Source of the DNA: Cymbomonas tetramitiformis
Taxonomy: Eukaryota > Chlorophyta > Pyramimonadophyceae > Pyramimonadales > Pyramimonadaceae
NCBI GenBank assembly: GCA_001247695.2
Contig: LGRX02025969.1
Span: forward strand, 1-11,730
Direction of reading: 5' to 3'
Length of the DNA: 11,730 nt
The notes beneath the pieces were generated by a model. That model worked only from the letters and a program-made list of their open reading frames with translations. It made no database searches and was not told where the DNA came from. Shown one piece after another: positions 1-7,944 of the stretch. The translations under genes were made by a program, and so were the position numbers. Positions within the stretch are counted from its first letter, which is position 1. The number at the start of each line of letters is the position of its first letter.

Positions 1-3000
1 CTGCGCATGACGTGCGTGAGCCGAACGCCCACCAACCCGACCTTCTCTACAACTCTACACCCCCCTCCAACTGACGACGGCCACACGACAAACGACTCTC
101 CCTCCCATGACCTCACATCATCCGCCCCTCCCACGAGCTGCGTACACAGGCTGGGTGTGATCCCATAAGTGCAATGCTGGCGCGGGTAAACTAGAGGGTG
201 CGCCTGCGCATGACGTGCGTGAGCCGAACGCCCACCAACCCATACCTTGTCTACAACTCTACACCCCCCTCCAACCGACGACGGCCACACGACAAACGAC
301 TCTCCCTCCCATGACCTCACATCATCCGCCCCTCCCACGAGCTGCGTACACAGGCTGGGTGTGATCCCATAAGTGCAGAGCTGGCGCGGGTAAACTAGAG
401 GGTGCGCCTGCGCATGACGTGTGTGAGCCAAACGCCCACCAACCCGACCTTGTCTACAACTCTACACCCCCCTCCAACTGACGACGGCCACACGACAAAC
501 GACTCTCCCTCCCATGACCTCACATCATCCGCCCTCCCACGAGCTGCGTACACAGGCTGGGTGTGATCCCATGCGTGCAGAGCTGGCGCGGGTAAACTAG
601 AGGGTGCGCCTGCGCATGACGTGCGTGAGCCGAACGCCCATGCAGAGCTGGCGCGGGTAAACTAGAGGGTGCGCCGCGCATGACGCGCGTGTGCCGAACG
701 CCCACCAACCCGACCTTGTCTATGACTCTATACCCCCCTCCAACTGAACGGCCACACGACAAACGACTCTCCCTCCCATGACCTCAGATCATCCGCCCCT
801 CCCACGAGCTGCGTACACAGGCTGGGTGTGATCCCATGCGTGCAGAGCTGGCGCGGGTAAACTAGAGGGTGCGCCTGCGCATGACGTGCGTGAGCCGAAC
901 GCCCACCAACCCGACCTTGTCTACAGTACAACTCTACACCCCCTCCAACCGAACGGCCACACGACAAACGACTCTCCCTCCCATGACCTCACATCATCCG
1001 CCCCTCCCACGAGCTGCGTACACAGGCTGGGTGTGATCCCATAAGTGCAGAGCTGGCGCGGGTAAACTAGAGGGTGCGCCTGCGCATGACGTGAGTGAGC
1101 CGAACGCCCACCAACCCGACCTTGTCTACAACTCTACACCCCCCTCCAACTGACGACGGCCACACGACAAACGACTCTCCCTCCCATGACCTCACATCAT
1201 CCGCCCTCCCACGAGCTGCGTACACAGGCTGGGTGTGATCCCATGCGTGCAGAGCTGGCGCGGGTAAACTAGAGGGTGCGCCTGCGCATGACGTGCGTGA
1301 GCCGAACGCCCACCAACCCGACCTTGTCTATGACTCTACACTCCCCTCCAACTGAACGGCCACACGACAAACGACTCTCCCTCCCATGACCTCACATCAT
1401 CCGCCCCTCCCACGAGCTGCGTACACAGGCTGGGTGTGATCCCATGCGTGCAGAGCTGGCGCGGGTAAACCAGAGGGTGCGCCGCGCATGACGCGCGTGT
1501 GCCGAACGCCCACCAACCCGACCTTGTCTATGACTCTATACCCCCCTCCAACTGAACGGCCACACGACAAACGACTCTCCCTCCCATGACCTCACATCAT
1601 CCGCCCCTCCCACGAGCTGCGTACACACGCTGGGTGTGATCCCATGCGTGCAGAGCTGGCGCGGGTAAACTAGAGGGTGCGCCTGCGCATGACGTGTGTG
1701 AGCCGAACGCCCACCAACCCGACCTTGTCTACAACTCTACACCCCCCTCCAACTGAACAGCCACACGACAAACGACTCTCCCTCCCATGACCTCACATCA
1801 TCCGCCCCTCCCACGAGCTGCGTACACAGGCTGGGTGTGATCCCATGCGTGCAGAGCTGGCGCGGGTAAACTAGAGGGTGCGCCTGCGCATGACGTGCGT
1901 GAGTTAGACGCCCACCAACCCGACCTTGTCTACAACTCTACACCCCCCTCCAACTGAACGGCCACACGACAAACGACTCTCCCTCCCATGACCTCACATC
2001 ATCCGCCCCTCCCACGAGCTGCGTACACAGGCTGGGTGTGATCCTATGCGTGCAGAGCTGGCGCGGGTAAACTAGAGGGTGCGCCTGCGCATGACGTGCG
2101 TGAGCCGAACGCCCACCAACCCGACCTTGTCTATGACTCTACACCCCCCTCCAACTGAACGGCCACACGACAAACGCTCTCCCTCCCATGACCTCACATC
2201 ATCCGCCCCTCCCACGAGCTGCGTACACAGGCTGGGTGTGATCCCATAAGTGCAGAGGTGGCGCGGGTAAACTAGAGGGTGCGCCTGCGCATGACGTGTG
2301 TGAGCCGAACGCCCACCAACCCGACCTTGTCTACAACTCTACACCCCCCTCCAACTGAACAGCCACACGACAAACGACTCTCCCTCCCATGACCTCACAT
2401 CATCCGCCCCTCCCACGAGCTGCGTACACAGGCTGGGTGTGATCCCATGCGTGCAGAGCTGGCGCGGGTACACTAGAGGGTGCGCCTGCGCATGCCGTGC
2501 GTGAGCCGAACGCCCACCAACCCGACCTTGTCTACAACTCCACACCCCCCTCCAACTGAACGGCCACACGACAAACGACTCTCCCTCCCACGACCTCACA
2601 TCATCCGCCCCTCCAACGACATAGGCCAGGTTGCAGAGCTGGCGCGGGTAAACTAGATAGAGGGTGCGCCGCGCATGACGCGCGTGAGCCGAACGCCCAC
2701 CAACCCGACCTTGTCTACAACTCCACACCCCCCTCCAACTGAACGGCCACACGACAAACGACTCTCCCTCCCACGACCTCACATCATCCGCCCCTCCCAC
2801 GAGCTGCGTACACAGGCCAGGTTGTATCCCGTGCGTGCAGCGCTGGCGCGGGTAAACTAGAGGGTGCGCCGCGCATGACGTGCGTGAGCCGAGCGCCCAC
2901 CAACCCGACCTTATCTACAACTCCACACCCCCCTCCAACTGAACGGCCACACGGCAAACGACCCCACCTCCCAAGACCTCACATCATCCGCCCCTCCCAC

Positions 3001-3316
3001 GAGCTGCGTACACAGGCCGGGTTTTATCCCGTGCGTGCAGAGCTGGCGCGGGTAAACTAGAGGGTGCGCCGCGCATGACGTGCGTGATCCGAACGCCCAC
3101 CAACCCGACCTTGTCTACTACTCTACACCCCCTCCAACTGAACGGCCACACGACAAACGACTCCACCTCCCAGGACCTCACATCATCCGCCCCTCCCACG
3201 AGCTGCGTACACAGGCCGGGTGTAATCCCGTGCGTGCAGAGCTGGCGCGGGTAAACTAGAGGGTGCGCCTGCGCATGACGGGCGTGAGCCGGACGCCCAC
3301 CAACCCGACCTTGTCT
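1..3316. repeat. Satellite array, ~200-bp monomer, with higher-order structure
   Basis: A head-to-tail tandem repeat fills this stretch. Using the shared octamer GCATGACG (one copy reads GCATGCCG) as a marker, monomers start at 5, 208, 412, 614, 678, 879, 1084, 1286, 1486, 1687, 1888, 2089, 2289, 2490, 2673, 2873, 3073 and 3273. Most are 200-205 bp; one is 64 bp (614-677) and one 183 bp (2490-2672). The array is open at the left window edge and stops abruptly after base 3316 inside a monomer. Monomers at the left and centre are nearly identical, while those after about 2490 carry many shared differences. The minus-strand open frames over it repeat the same peptides and are by-products of the repeat, so I call no gene here. 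The length is close to a nucleosome repeat, which is common for centromeric or heterochromatic satellites; that role is inference. Confidence 0.97.
614..677. repeat. Truncated 64-bp satellite monomer
   Basis: This monomer jumps from the sequence following GAACGCCCA straight to TGCAGAGCTGG, losing about 138 bp of the usual unit. The tetramer CCCA occurs at both ends of the missing part in intact monomers, so a deletion or unequal exchange at short homology is likely. Confidence 0.9.
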
Positions 3317-3335
3317 GACCCGACCATACACCATT

Positions 3336-3655
3336 GCACGACGAGCCAAGAGACATGCCAGTGGTAAACACGCGCACGCTTGGCTCAAGTCGACAACCCT
3401 GTTGAGGGGACACCATGGCACCATCGGCCTTACACCAAAGACGGACTGGAGACCTGGCGCGCATAGCACGACGAGCCAAAAGACATGCCCGTGGTAAACA
3501 CGCGCACGCTTAGTCACCAAGTCCTGCGCGCCCAGTTATGCACCACCATGGCACCATCGGCTACACACCAAAGACGAACTGGAGACCTGGCGCGCATAGC
3601 ACGACGAGCCAAAAGACATGCCCGTGGTAAACACGCGCACGCTTGGCTCAAGTCG
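3336..3655. repeat. Second tandem repeat, ~130-bp unit, 2.4 copies
   Basis: Units begin with GCACGACGAGCC at 3336, 3466 and 3599, giving periods of 130 and 133 bp. The third copy breaks off near 3655, after the block ending in GGCTCAAGTCG. Shared blocks include AAACACGCGCACGCTT and CACCATGGCACCATCGG. A middle segment (about 3385-3410 against 3515-3540) differs between copies 1 and 2. The unit shows no similarity by eye to the 200-bp satellite. It may be the edge of another satellite family or an internal repeat of an older element. No coding function is visible. Confidence 0.88.
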
Positions 3656-3872
3656 TCTCACATCTGAACAGTCCTCCTAACTGTACTTCCACCAGGCGCC
3701 CCACACAAGCAGGTCACCAATGGTGATTCGGGCACACCCGCTGAAGCTCTTATGGTTAAGAAACAGATTGGACGTGGTTAGCAGGCTGAGAAGCGCACCA
3801 GGTCAGCTTTGGAGAGACCCTCCACCTCCCCCGCCTGCTGCGCAGGGGCAGCCTCCTGCAGAGCACAGACCG
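3656..3872. other. Unassigned spacer between repeats and retroelement
   Basis: About 217 bp of non-repetitive sequence between the 130-bp repeat and the proposed LTR boundary. I see no open frame with coding character and no RNA gene. If the LTR boundary at 3873 is right, bases 3868-3872 (GACCG on the plus strand) would be one copy of the target-site duplication. The other copy would lie beyond the right edge of the window. Confidence 0.4.
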
Positions 3873-3881
3873 TGTGCCACC

Positions 3882-4163
3882 GTGAGGCATGCTGCGGACC
3901 GTGAGGTTGTGTGGGCTCCAAGATGTTCACGTTCCTACATGGAAAGAGCAGGCAGCTGAGTTACAGGAGGAGTGACTCGGAAATGTCAACGATCCAAGAA
4001 CACTTACCGCAGGCCCCTGGGGTGCAGCAGCAGCTCGACCTCCATACCCGCCGGCGCGCACTGCGGGAGGCTGTGTGAGGCACGCTCCAGACCGTGAGGT
4101 GGTGTGATGCGGCGGTATGAGGCACAATTTAGACCGTGAGGCGGCGTGGGGCACGCTTTAGAC
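3882..4163. repeat. Short degenerate repeats around GACCGTGAGG
   Basis: A motif of the form TGAGGCA(C/T)GCT...AGACCGTGAGG recurs at about 3882-3912, 4076-4105 and 4118-4145, with a remnant GGCACGCTTTAGAC at 4149-4162. Spacing is irregular (42 and 28 bp within the second cluster). It falls inside the proposed LTR. Function is unknown. Confidence 0.6.
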
Positions 4164-4189
4164 AAGTATGCGCACAAGGTACAAAGATC

Positions 4190-4535
4190 CGGCGCTAGCA
4201 TACTCTATACAAATATTCCCCCCAAAATCATATGAACAAATACAGCACCTGGAGGCAACCCACCTGCCCTCCAGGGACGCTGGATGCACCGCCAAGCAAA
4301 GCAGGTCCAGAGGCAGCACGATGTATGATGCTGCCTCCGACGCTCCTCGAGGGCATCACGGTCCGCGCAGAAGCACCCACCTGCGACACCGTCGAATATT
4401 CACAAACTGGCCAATACGCATTTTCCCTATAAACAATACACGCATGTCGAACACCTAGAGGTAACCCACCTGCTCTCTAGAGACTCGCATGGCCACGCCA
4501 AGCAAGGCTGCGCCACGCGACGCGGACTGCACGCC
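4190..4535. repeat. Imperfect 206-bp duplication with conserved hairpin
   Basis: The block starting ACCTGGAGGCAACCCACCTG at 4247 recurs in diverged form at 4453 (ACCTAGAGGTAACCCACCTG). Similarity continues through CGCCAAGCAA and GCCTCC downstream, and more weakly upstream through AT-rich sequence. Each copy holds an inverted repeat with a 12-base loop: 4248-4255 with 4268-4275, and 4454-4461 with 4474-4481. A further stem-loop, GGCAGCA/TGCTGCC, lies at 4312-4318 and 4329-4335 in the first copy only. The block falls inside the proposed LTR. Confidence 0.65.
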
Positions 4536-4766
4536 GCCTCCCACAGGACCATCCTGCGAGCGATCGCCAACGTAAACACACATGCATGCCTGTGAACCTA
4601 ATCAAGGAAAACACCACTGCTGACTAAATAGCAAGCTAACAGCCGGTAGGGCTACGAGTGTAATCTGTTCCAAACCTGCAAAACCCGCCGCATCGTTGCG
4701 CGACCGGCCCGTTGGCGATCAGCGCACGAGCTACACGGTCCGCAGAGGCTTCAACACAGTAAAAAA

Positions 4767-4945
4767 ATGAAACCCGGTGAATGTCCCAGGGGAATTCCCA
4801 GGAGTAAACTATTATCCTCTATTATCTTGAGGAATCATATCATATATTCAGATATACTATTTAACATAAACCCAGACAGCAAGAGTTATATCATTTGCTG
4901 TCCAAGTCTGAGAGACCAACTCTGTTACCTCTCTTTATTCTCTCC
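4767..4945 (-). promoter_or_regulatory. AT-rich segment, possible LTR promoter or poly(A) region
   Basis: This stretch is clearly richer in A and T than its surroundings. On the minus strand it contains TATA-like runs (around 4880-4840) and AATAAA at 4939-4934. In an LTR such a block could hold the promoter or the 3'-end signal. No transcript start can be placed from sequence alone. Confidence 0.25.
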
Positions 4946-5097
4946 TCCGAGCTCACATATTATTTTCCCCAACTGTTCGCTCAGGCAATGTCACATCCAC
5001 TCACTAATTTCCCTAATAGTTCGCTACTCTTATTCTCATCGAAATCAGACCCCCCTACTATGGGTGTCTCAGCAGGTACGTCGTGCCTCCTGGCACA

Positions 5098-5369
5098 ACT
5101 CTCCCCCCGTTAGGAGTGGACTTTCCCCTGAAACCACGACTAAAGCATAATCACACATACAATAGCGTACAGGGGTCTCGTGATTCCTCTGCTCATCAGC
5201 GTAGCAGAAGGGCTTCACCAAGGATCACGCTGCCAACGCTCATCCCGGATTCACCCAACCGCACACAACCGATATCTAAGGCAGGTCTTCAGTCTTCGTC
5301 TTCTCCTTCGAAACTCTGCTTGCCGTAGATCGGTTGCACTCGGTCCAAGGGTTATGACCGTAACATCGT
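5098..5369 (-). other. 3' untranslated part of the retrotransposon
   Basis: About 270 bp between the stop codon of the cytosine methyltransferase block (TAA, 5372-5370) and the proposed LTR start. No domain or convincing open frame continues on the minus strand, and the plus-strand open frames have no recognisable content. There is no sign of an envelope or other extra gene after the pol region. Confidence 0.55.
5099..5108 (-). promoter_or_regulatory. Candidate polypurine tract
   Basis: The minus strand reads GGGGGGAGAG directly before a T and then TGTGCC, the proposed start of the 3' LTR. LTR elements prime plus-strand DNA synthesis from a purine run just upstream of the 3' LTR, so both position and composition fit. 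A second G run at about 5056-5051 is a weaker alternative. Confidence 0.45.
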
Positions 5370-5894
5370 TTACTTTCCTGTGCCTCCAAAAGTCAAGTGC
5401 TGGAACAGATGCCGCAGTAGACCCTCTGGAACTGGATACACTGCGTGTGACTTCTGCATCCCCTTCCGATGACCACTCGGTCCCAGTTGTGCAGTATCAG
5501 GGTGAACTCCTGTTGCACGTCGATGCGAACAAGGAGTCGCTGCAGAGCATTGCAGTAAGGGTTCGGGCGGAGGCGAGCTCGCCCATATACACGTAGGTTT
5601 CATGTATCGTTTCCCATACATGCAGTAGGTGCAAGTGAGGGGCGCCGGTAAATGGCTCATTACTGGCCTGAAACGCAGGGCGTCAGGGTAACGGCCCATC
5701 GGGTTCTCCACAAACCAGTGTTGAGGACGGAGATACTCGATGATGTCTAGGGTGCGTTGTACGCACGCGTCCGCTGTAACGAAATCGGGCGGACCTCCAG
5801 TGGTGCGGGCCTGACTGTACTGGGTACAAGGGGGGCTTGCCCATACCACGTCGAACGTACCCTGGGGGATACCTCCAATAATCCCAGCTCTCAA
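5370..5894 (-). CDS. Cytosine-5 DNA methyltransferase, C-terminal catalytic part (retrotransposon-borne, frameshifted)
   Basis: This block holds most of a C5 DNA methyltransferase, which would transfer methyl from S-adenosylmethionine to cytosine in DNA. Residues 14-24 read FDVVWASPPCT, motif IV with catalytic Cys23 (codon 5828-5826). VENP at 62-65 is motif VI with Glu63. The CTYCMYG and KPTCIWAS stretches (88-105) match the short target-recognition part of phage-like enzymes, and YPVPEGL (153-159) matches the usual end of the catalytic fold. The SAM-binding motif I lies upstream in the preceding frame (about 6021-5973). The first listed codon is TTG and the frame is open only from 5900, so this is not a separate gene but the continuation of the 7944-5683 block after a +1 frame change near 5860. 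The C-terminus at 5370 looks natural. Confidence 0.85.
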   Translation of the reverse strand: MRAGIIGGIPQGTFDVVWASPPCTQYSQARTTGGPPDFVTADACVQRTLDIIEYLRPQHWFVENPMGRYPDALRFRPVMSHLPAPLTCTYCMYGKRYMKPTCIWASSPPPEPLLQCSAATPCSHRRATGVHPDTAQLGPSGHRKGMQKSHAVYPVPEGLLRHLFQHLTFGGTGK

Positions 5895-7944
5895 TGGCCG
5901 TCACGTGAGTCGGCCGCCAAAGCGGGTCAGCGTCCAGAGTTACCGATCTCGAGGCTGGGAAGCAGCGGGCAAACTCCTTTTCCACGGAGTCTGTTCCACT
6001 GAACAATACCAATATCCGTACTGGCCGAGTATCAAGTGCAGCGAGGGTAGTGACATAGGTGACCTCGCCCTCTCTCGTCATTCCACGTTGTTCCCAAGGA
6101 AGGCATTCGTCGGTGGGGTTCTCAAACTCCTCCTCCCAGGGTCTCACCAACAGGTAGGCTAAAGAGGCACCTGACGCCACCGCAGCAGAACTGGGTGTAT
6201 CACGGCGTTGCTCTCGACGACGTAATGCAGCGTCACGTACCTGGCCCTCCATGGCCAGACGTTCGGTCTCAAAGTCCTTAAGCTGCTGCAGAGGTGCTCC
6301 ACGCTCCAGCTTGTCTCGAGTCCTCCACGAATCGTGGGCCTTTGAGTAGCCCGTCCAGCGTACCTCCCATTCCACAATCTCCTTTCCTCGGGAGATGCGA
6401 ACTCGTCGAGCCAGAATGCGATCCACATGGGCCTCGCGTTGTCCATCAACTATCACCGCCTCTGGGATTGCTGGCTGTCGGCGTGACGCGAACGCATCTG
6501 CCCCTCCCACGTATGGCTTCAGTCGATGTTGTGCGAACACATCATGTATACGCCAGCGTGGGGGGAGCAGCTGCAGTCGATAAGCCACCGGAGCACCTCG
6601 GTCTGCCTCCGGAAGACCCGCCTGCATGTCACTGTAGAACCGCTCCGTTACCGCCAACGGCCCATGCCAGCGCTTGCTGAGCTTCCTGCAAAGGGACCTG
6701 TCCATGAGCTTCTCCGTGAGGTGCTTGGCTTCTACCCAGACGAGGTCCCCCACCGCATACTCTCGCTGCCCATGGCGCTGATCGAAGAGATCTCGCTGCC
6801 GCTGCTGTGCCAACTCCAGTCTACCCCGCGCGTCCCGCAGCTGCGACGAAAAACGAAACGCCCATTCATGTGCAGTCCCCACCCCTCCTTTGCGTCGCCC
6901 ATCGGTAGACTGGGCAGCTTCTAGAAACATGTCAAGCTGTGACATGGGTGACACACCATAGCACAACTCGAAGGAGGTGAAACCGGTTACGTCACTGCGC
7001 GAGTCGTTGATAGCAAACTCGACGTTGGTGGCGTACAGGTCCCAGTCCTCCGGACTATCATCGACGAAGGAGCGAAGCATATCTTCCACGACCCGGTTGG
7101 TGTGCTCCGCTTGACCATCAGATCGGGGGTTGTAAGGGGTGGTCATTGCCACCTTGACCCCCATCAACCGCATCACCTCTTTCCATAACGCGTCTTGGAA
7201 GCGTGGGTCCCGGTCGCTGACAATTTTCATAGGCGCGCCATGCTGCCTCCACACGGTGTCGAAGTAGATGCGAGCAATAGTGGCTGCTGAGCTGTCCCCG
7301 AAGTTAATGGGGACCACGTGGACCATCTTCGAGAGCTTACAGGTGAAGGCGACGAACGCGTCGTTCCCTTGCTCGGTCAAAGGTAGACCGGTGACAAAGT
7401 CCACACCCACGTCCTGCCAGTTTCGCGACGGGATCGAATGCGGGTTAAGCAGTCCATCAGGGTATGACGATCGGGGTTTCACAGCCTGGCAAGTGGGGCA
7501 GGACGCCACCCAAGCCCCCACATCATCCGAGGCGTTCTTCCACCAGAATCGACGAAGAACCCTTTCAAGTGTCTTGTCGCGCCCTGTGTGACCCGCTGCC
7601 AGGGAGTCGTGGGCTTCGCGGAACACAATCTCCCGGAGGGGTGAGTCCTCACCCAGGACCAGCTGGTAGTGTCCCGCAGCTACCCGCCACAGCACTTCGC
7701 CAACAATGCAGAAGTGCTTCGTGCTGTGATGGGGAGCTGACTGTACTTGCTCCCGCAGAGTACGAAGGGGCCCGGCTCGGCTGTACTCGTCCCGCAGGGC
7801 CTCAAGGAAATCTCCTCCAGAAACTGTGCCCTGCGCGTCCCGCATCTTTGACGCCTTGCCTGCATCAACAATTGGCGGGGGCACTCGCTGGTGTCGAATC
7901 CTCTGCGGTCTTGACCTCGAGGGTGGAGCATATACCACCAGCAT
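5683..7944 (-). CDS. Integrase with chromodomain, plus start of cytosine-5 methyltransferase
   Basis: Integrase inserts the cDNA copy into the genome. Visible parts: zinc-binding H112, H119, C149, C152; catalytic core D182, D244 and E280, with exactly 35 residues between the last two; SH3-like end with YAVGDLVWVEA (396-406); a GPY/F-like module at 427-430; and the family pattern IHDVFAQHRLKPY (466-478). A chromodomain follows at about 506-558, with W530, Y533 and W540 kept and His at the first aromatic position. From 642 the C5-methyltransferase begins (VRILVLFSGTDSV, motif I; LDADP, motif II), but the frame is lost near residue 695 and the last ~55 residues are out of frame. The ATG at 7944 is probably not a true start: the same frame is open back to 7986 and reads PTPWPMLVVYAP, the end of the preceding Dam-like domain. 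Confidence 0.95.
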   Translation of the reverse strand: MLVVYAPPSRSRPQRIRHQRVPPPIVDAGKASKMRDAQGTVSGGDFLEALRDEYSRAGPLRTLREQVQSAPHHSTKHFCIVGEVLWRVAAGHYQLVLGEDSPLREIVFREAHDSLAAGHTGRDKTLERVLRRFWWKNASDDVGAWVASCPTCQAVKPRSSYPDGLLNPHSIPSRNWQDVGVDFVTGLPLTEQGNDAFVAFTCKLSKMVHVVPINFGDSSAATIARIYFDTVWRQHGAPMKIVSDRDPRFQDALWKEVMRLMGVKVAMTTPYNPRSDGQAEHTNRVVEDMLRSFVDDSPEDWDLYATNVEFAINDSRSDVTGFTSFELCYGVSPMSQLDMFLEAAQSTDGRRKGGVGTAHEWAFRFSSQLRDARGRLELAQQRQRDLFDQRHGQREYAVGDLVWVEAKHLTEKLMDRSLCRKLSKRWHGPLAVTERFYSDMQAGLPEADRGAPVAYRLQLLPPRWRIHDVFAQHRLKPYVGGADAFASRRQPAIPEAVIVDGQREAHVDRILARRVRISRGKEIVEWEVRWTGYSKAHDSWRTRDKLERGAPLQQLKDFETERLAMEGQVRDAALRRREQRRDTPSSAAVASGASLAYLLVRPWEEEFENPTDECLPWEQRGMTREGEVTYVTTLAALDTRPVRILVLFSGTDSVEKEFARCFPASRSVTLDADPLWRPTHVTAIESWDYWRYPPGYVRRGMGKPPLYPVQSGPHHWRSARFRYSGRVRTTHPRHHRVSPSSTLVCGEPDGPLP
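5855..5870 (-). other. Frame break (+1) inside the cytosine methyltransferase
   Basis: The upstream frame follows the family pattern up to WDYWRYPPG; the downstream frame resumes it at TFDVVWASPPC. The switch falls where the minus strand has a run of five C (5868-5864) followed by A and three G (5862-5860). One extra base in either run explains it. It could be a disabling insertion, a sequencing error or, less likely, +1 recoding. Confidence 0.75.

Larger units (their letters stand above)
3873..5097 (-). repeat. Candidate 3' LTR (about 1.2 kb)
   Basis: On the minus strand the sequence immediately after a purine tract (5108-5099, then one T) begins TGTGCC at 5097. The matching inverted end GGCACA closes at 3873, giving a TG...CA element of 1225 bp with 6-bp terminal inverted repeats, as LTRs usually have. 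The interval contains a local AT-rich stretch (about 4800-4890), an AATAAA at 4939-4934 and a TGTAA at 3965-3961 on the minus strand; these could serve as promoter or polyadenylation signals. The other LTR is outside the window, so neither the limits nor the identity can be proved here. Other ends are possible, because TG/CA pairs are frequent. Confidence 0.4.

Noticed and set aside
1..3316. Possible CRISPR array because of regular repeats
   Set aside because: The whole 200-bp unit repeats with no unique spacers, and the context is eukaryotic.
1..3316. tRNA-like Pol III B-box resemblance (minus-strand GTTCGGCTC in most monomers)
   Set aside because: One key position differs from the consensus, no cloverleaf can be drawn, and the A-box match is poor. 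It recurs only because the monomer repeats.
520..3520. Several minus-strand open frames of 79-178 codons and two 61-codon plus-strand frames over the satellite
   Set aside because: They repeat the same peptide segments with each monomer, start at arbitrary points and vanish with single-base length changes. They are by-products of the tandem repeat.
4767..5150. Plus-strand frame of 127 codons
   Set aside because: Composition follows the local AT-rich DNA, no motif is seen, and it lies in the proposed LTR and 3' untranslated part.
5098..5369. Possible envelope or extra gene after integrase
   Set aside because: The region after the chromodomain is a methyltransferase and then noncoding sequence. 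No signal peptide or membrane segment was seen.
5180..5596. Plus-strand frame of 138 codons
   Set aside because: Partly antisense to the cytosine methyltransferase, with no domain and no support as a separate gene.
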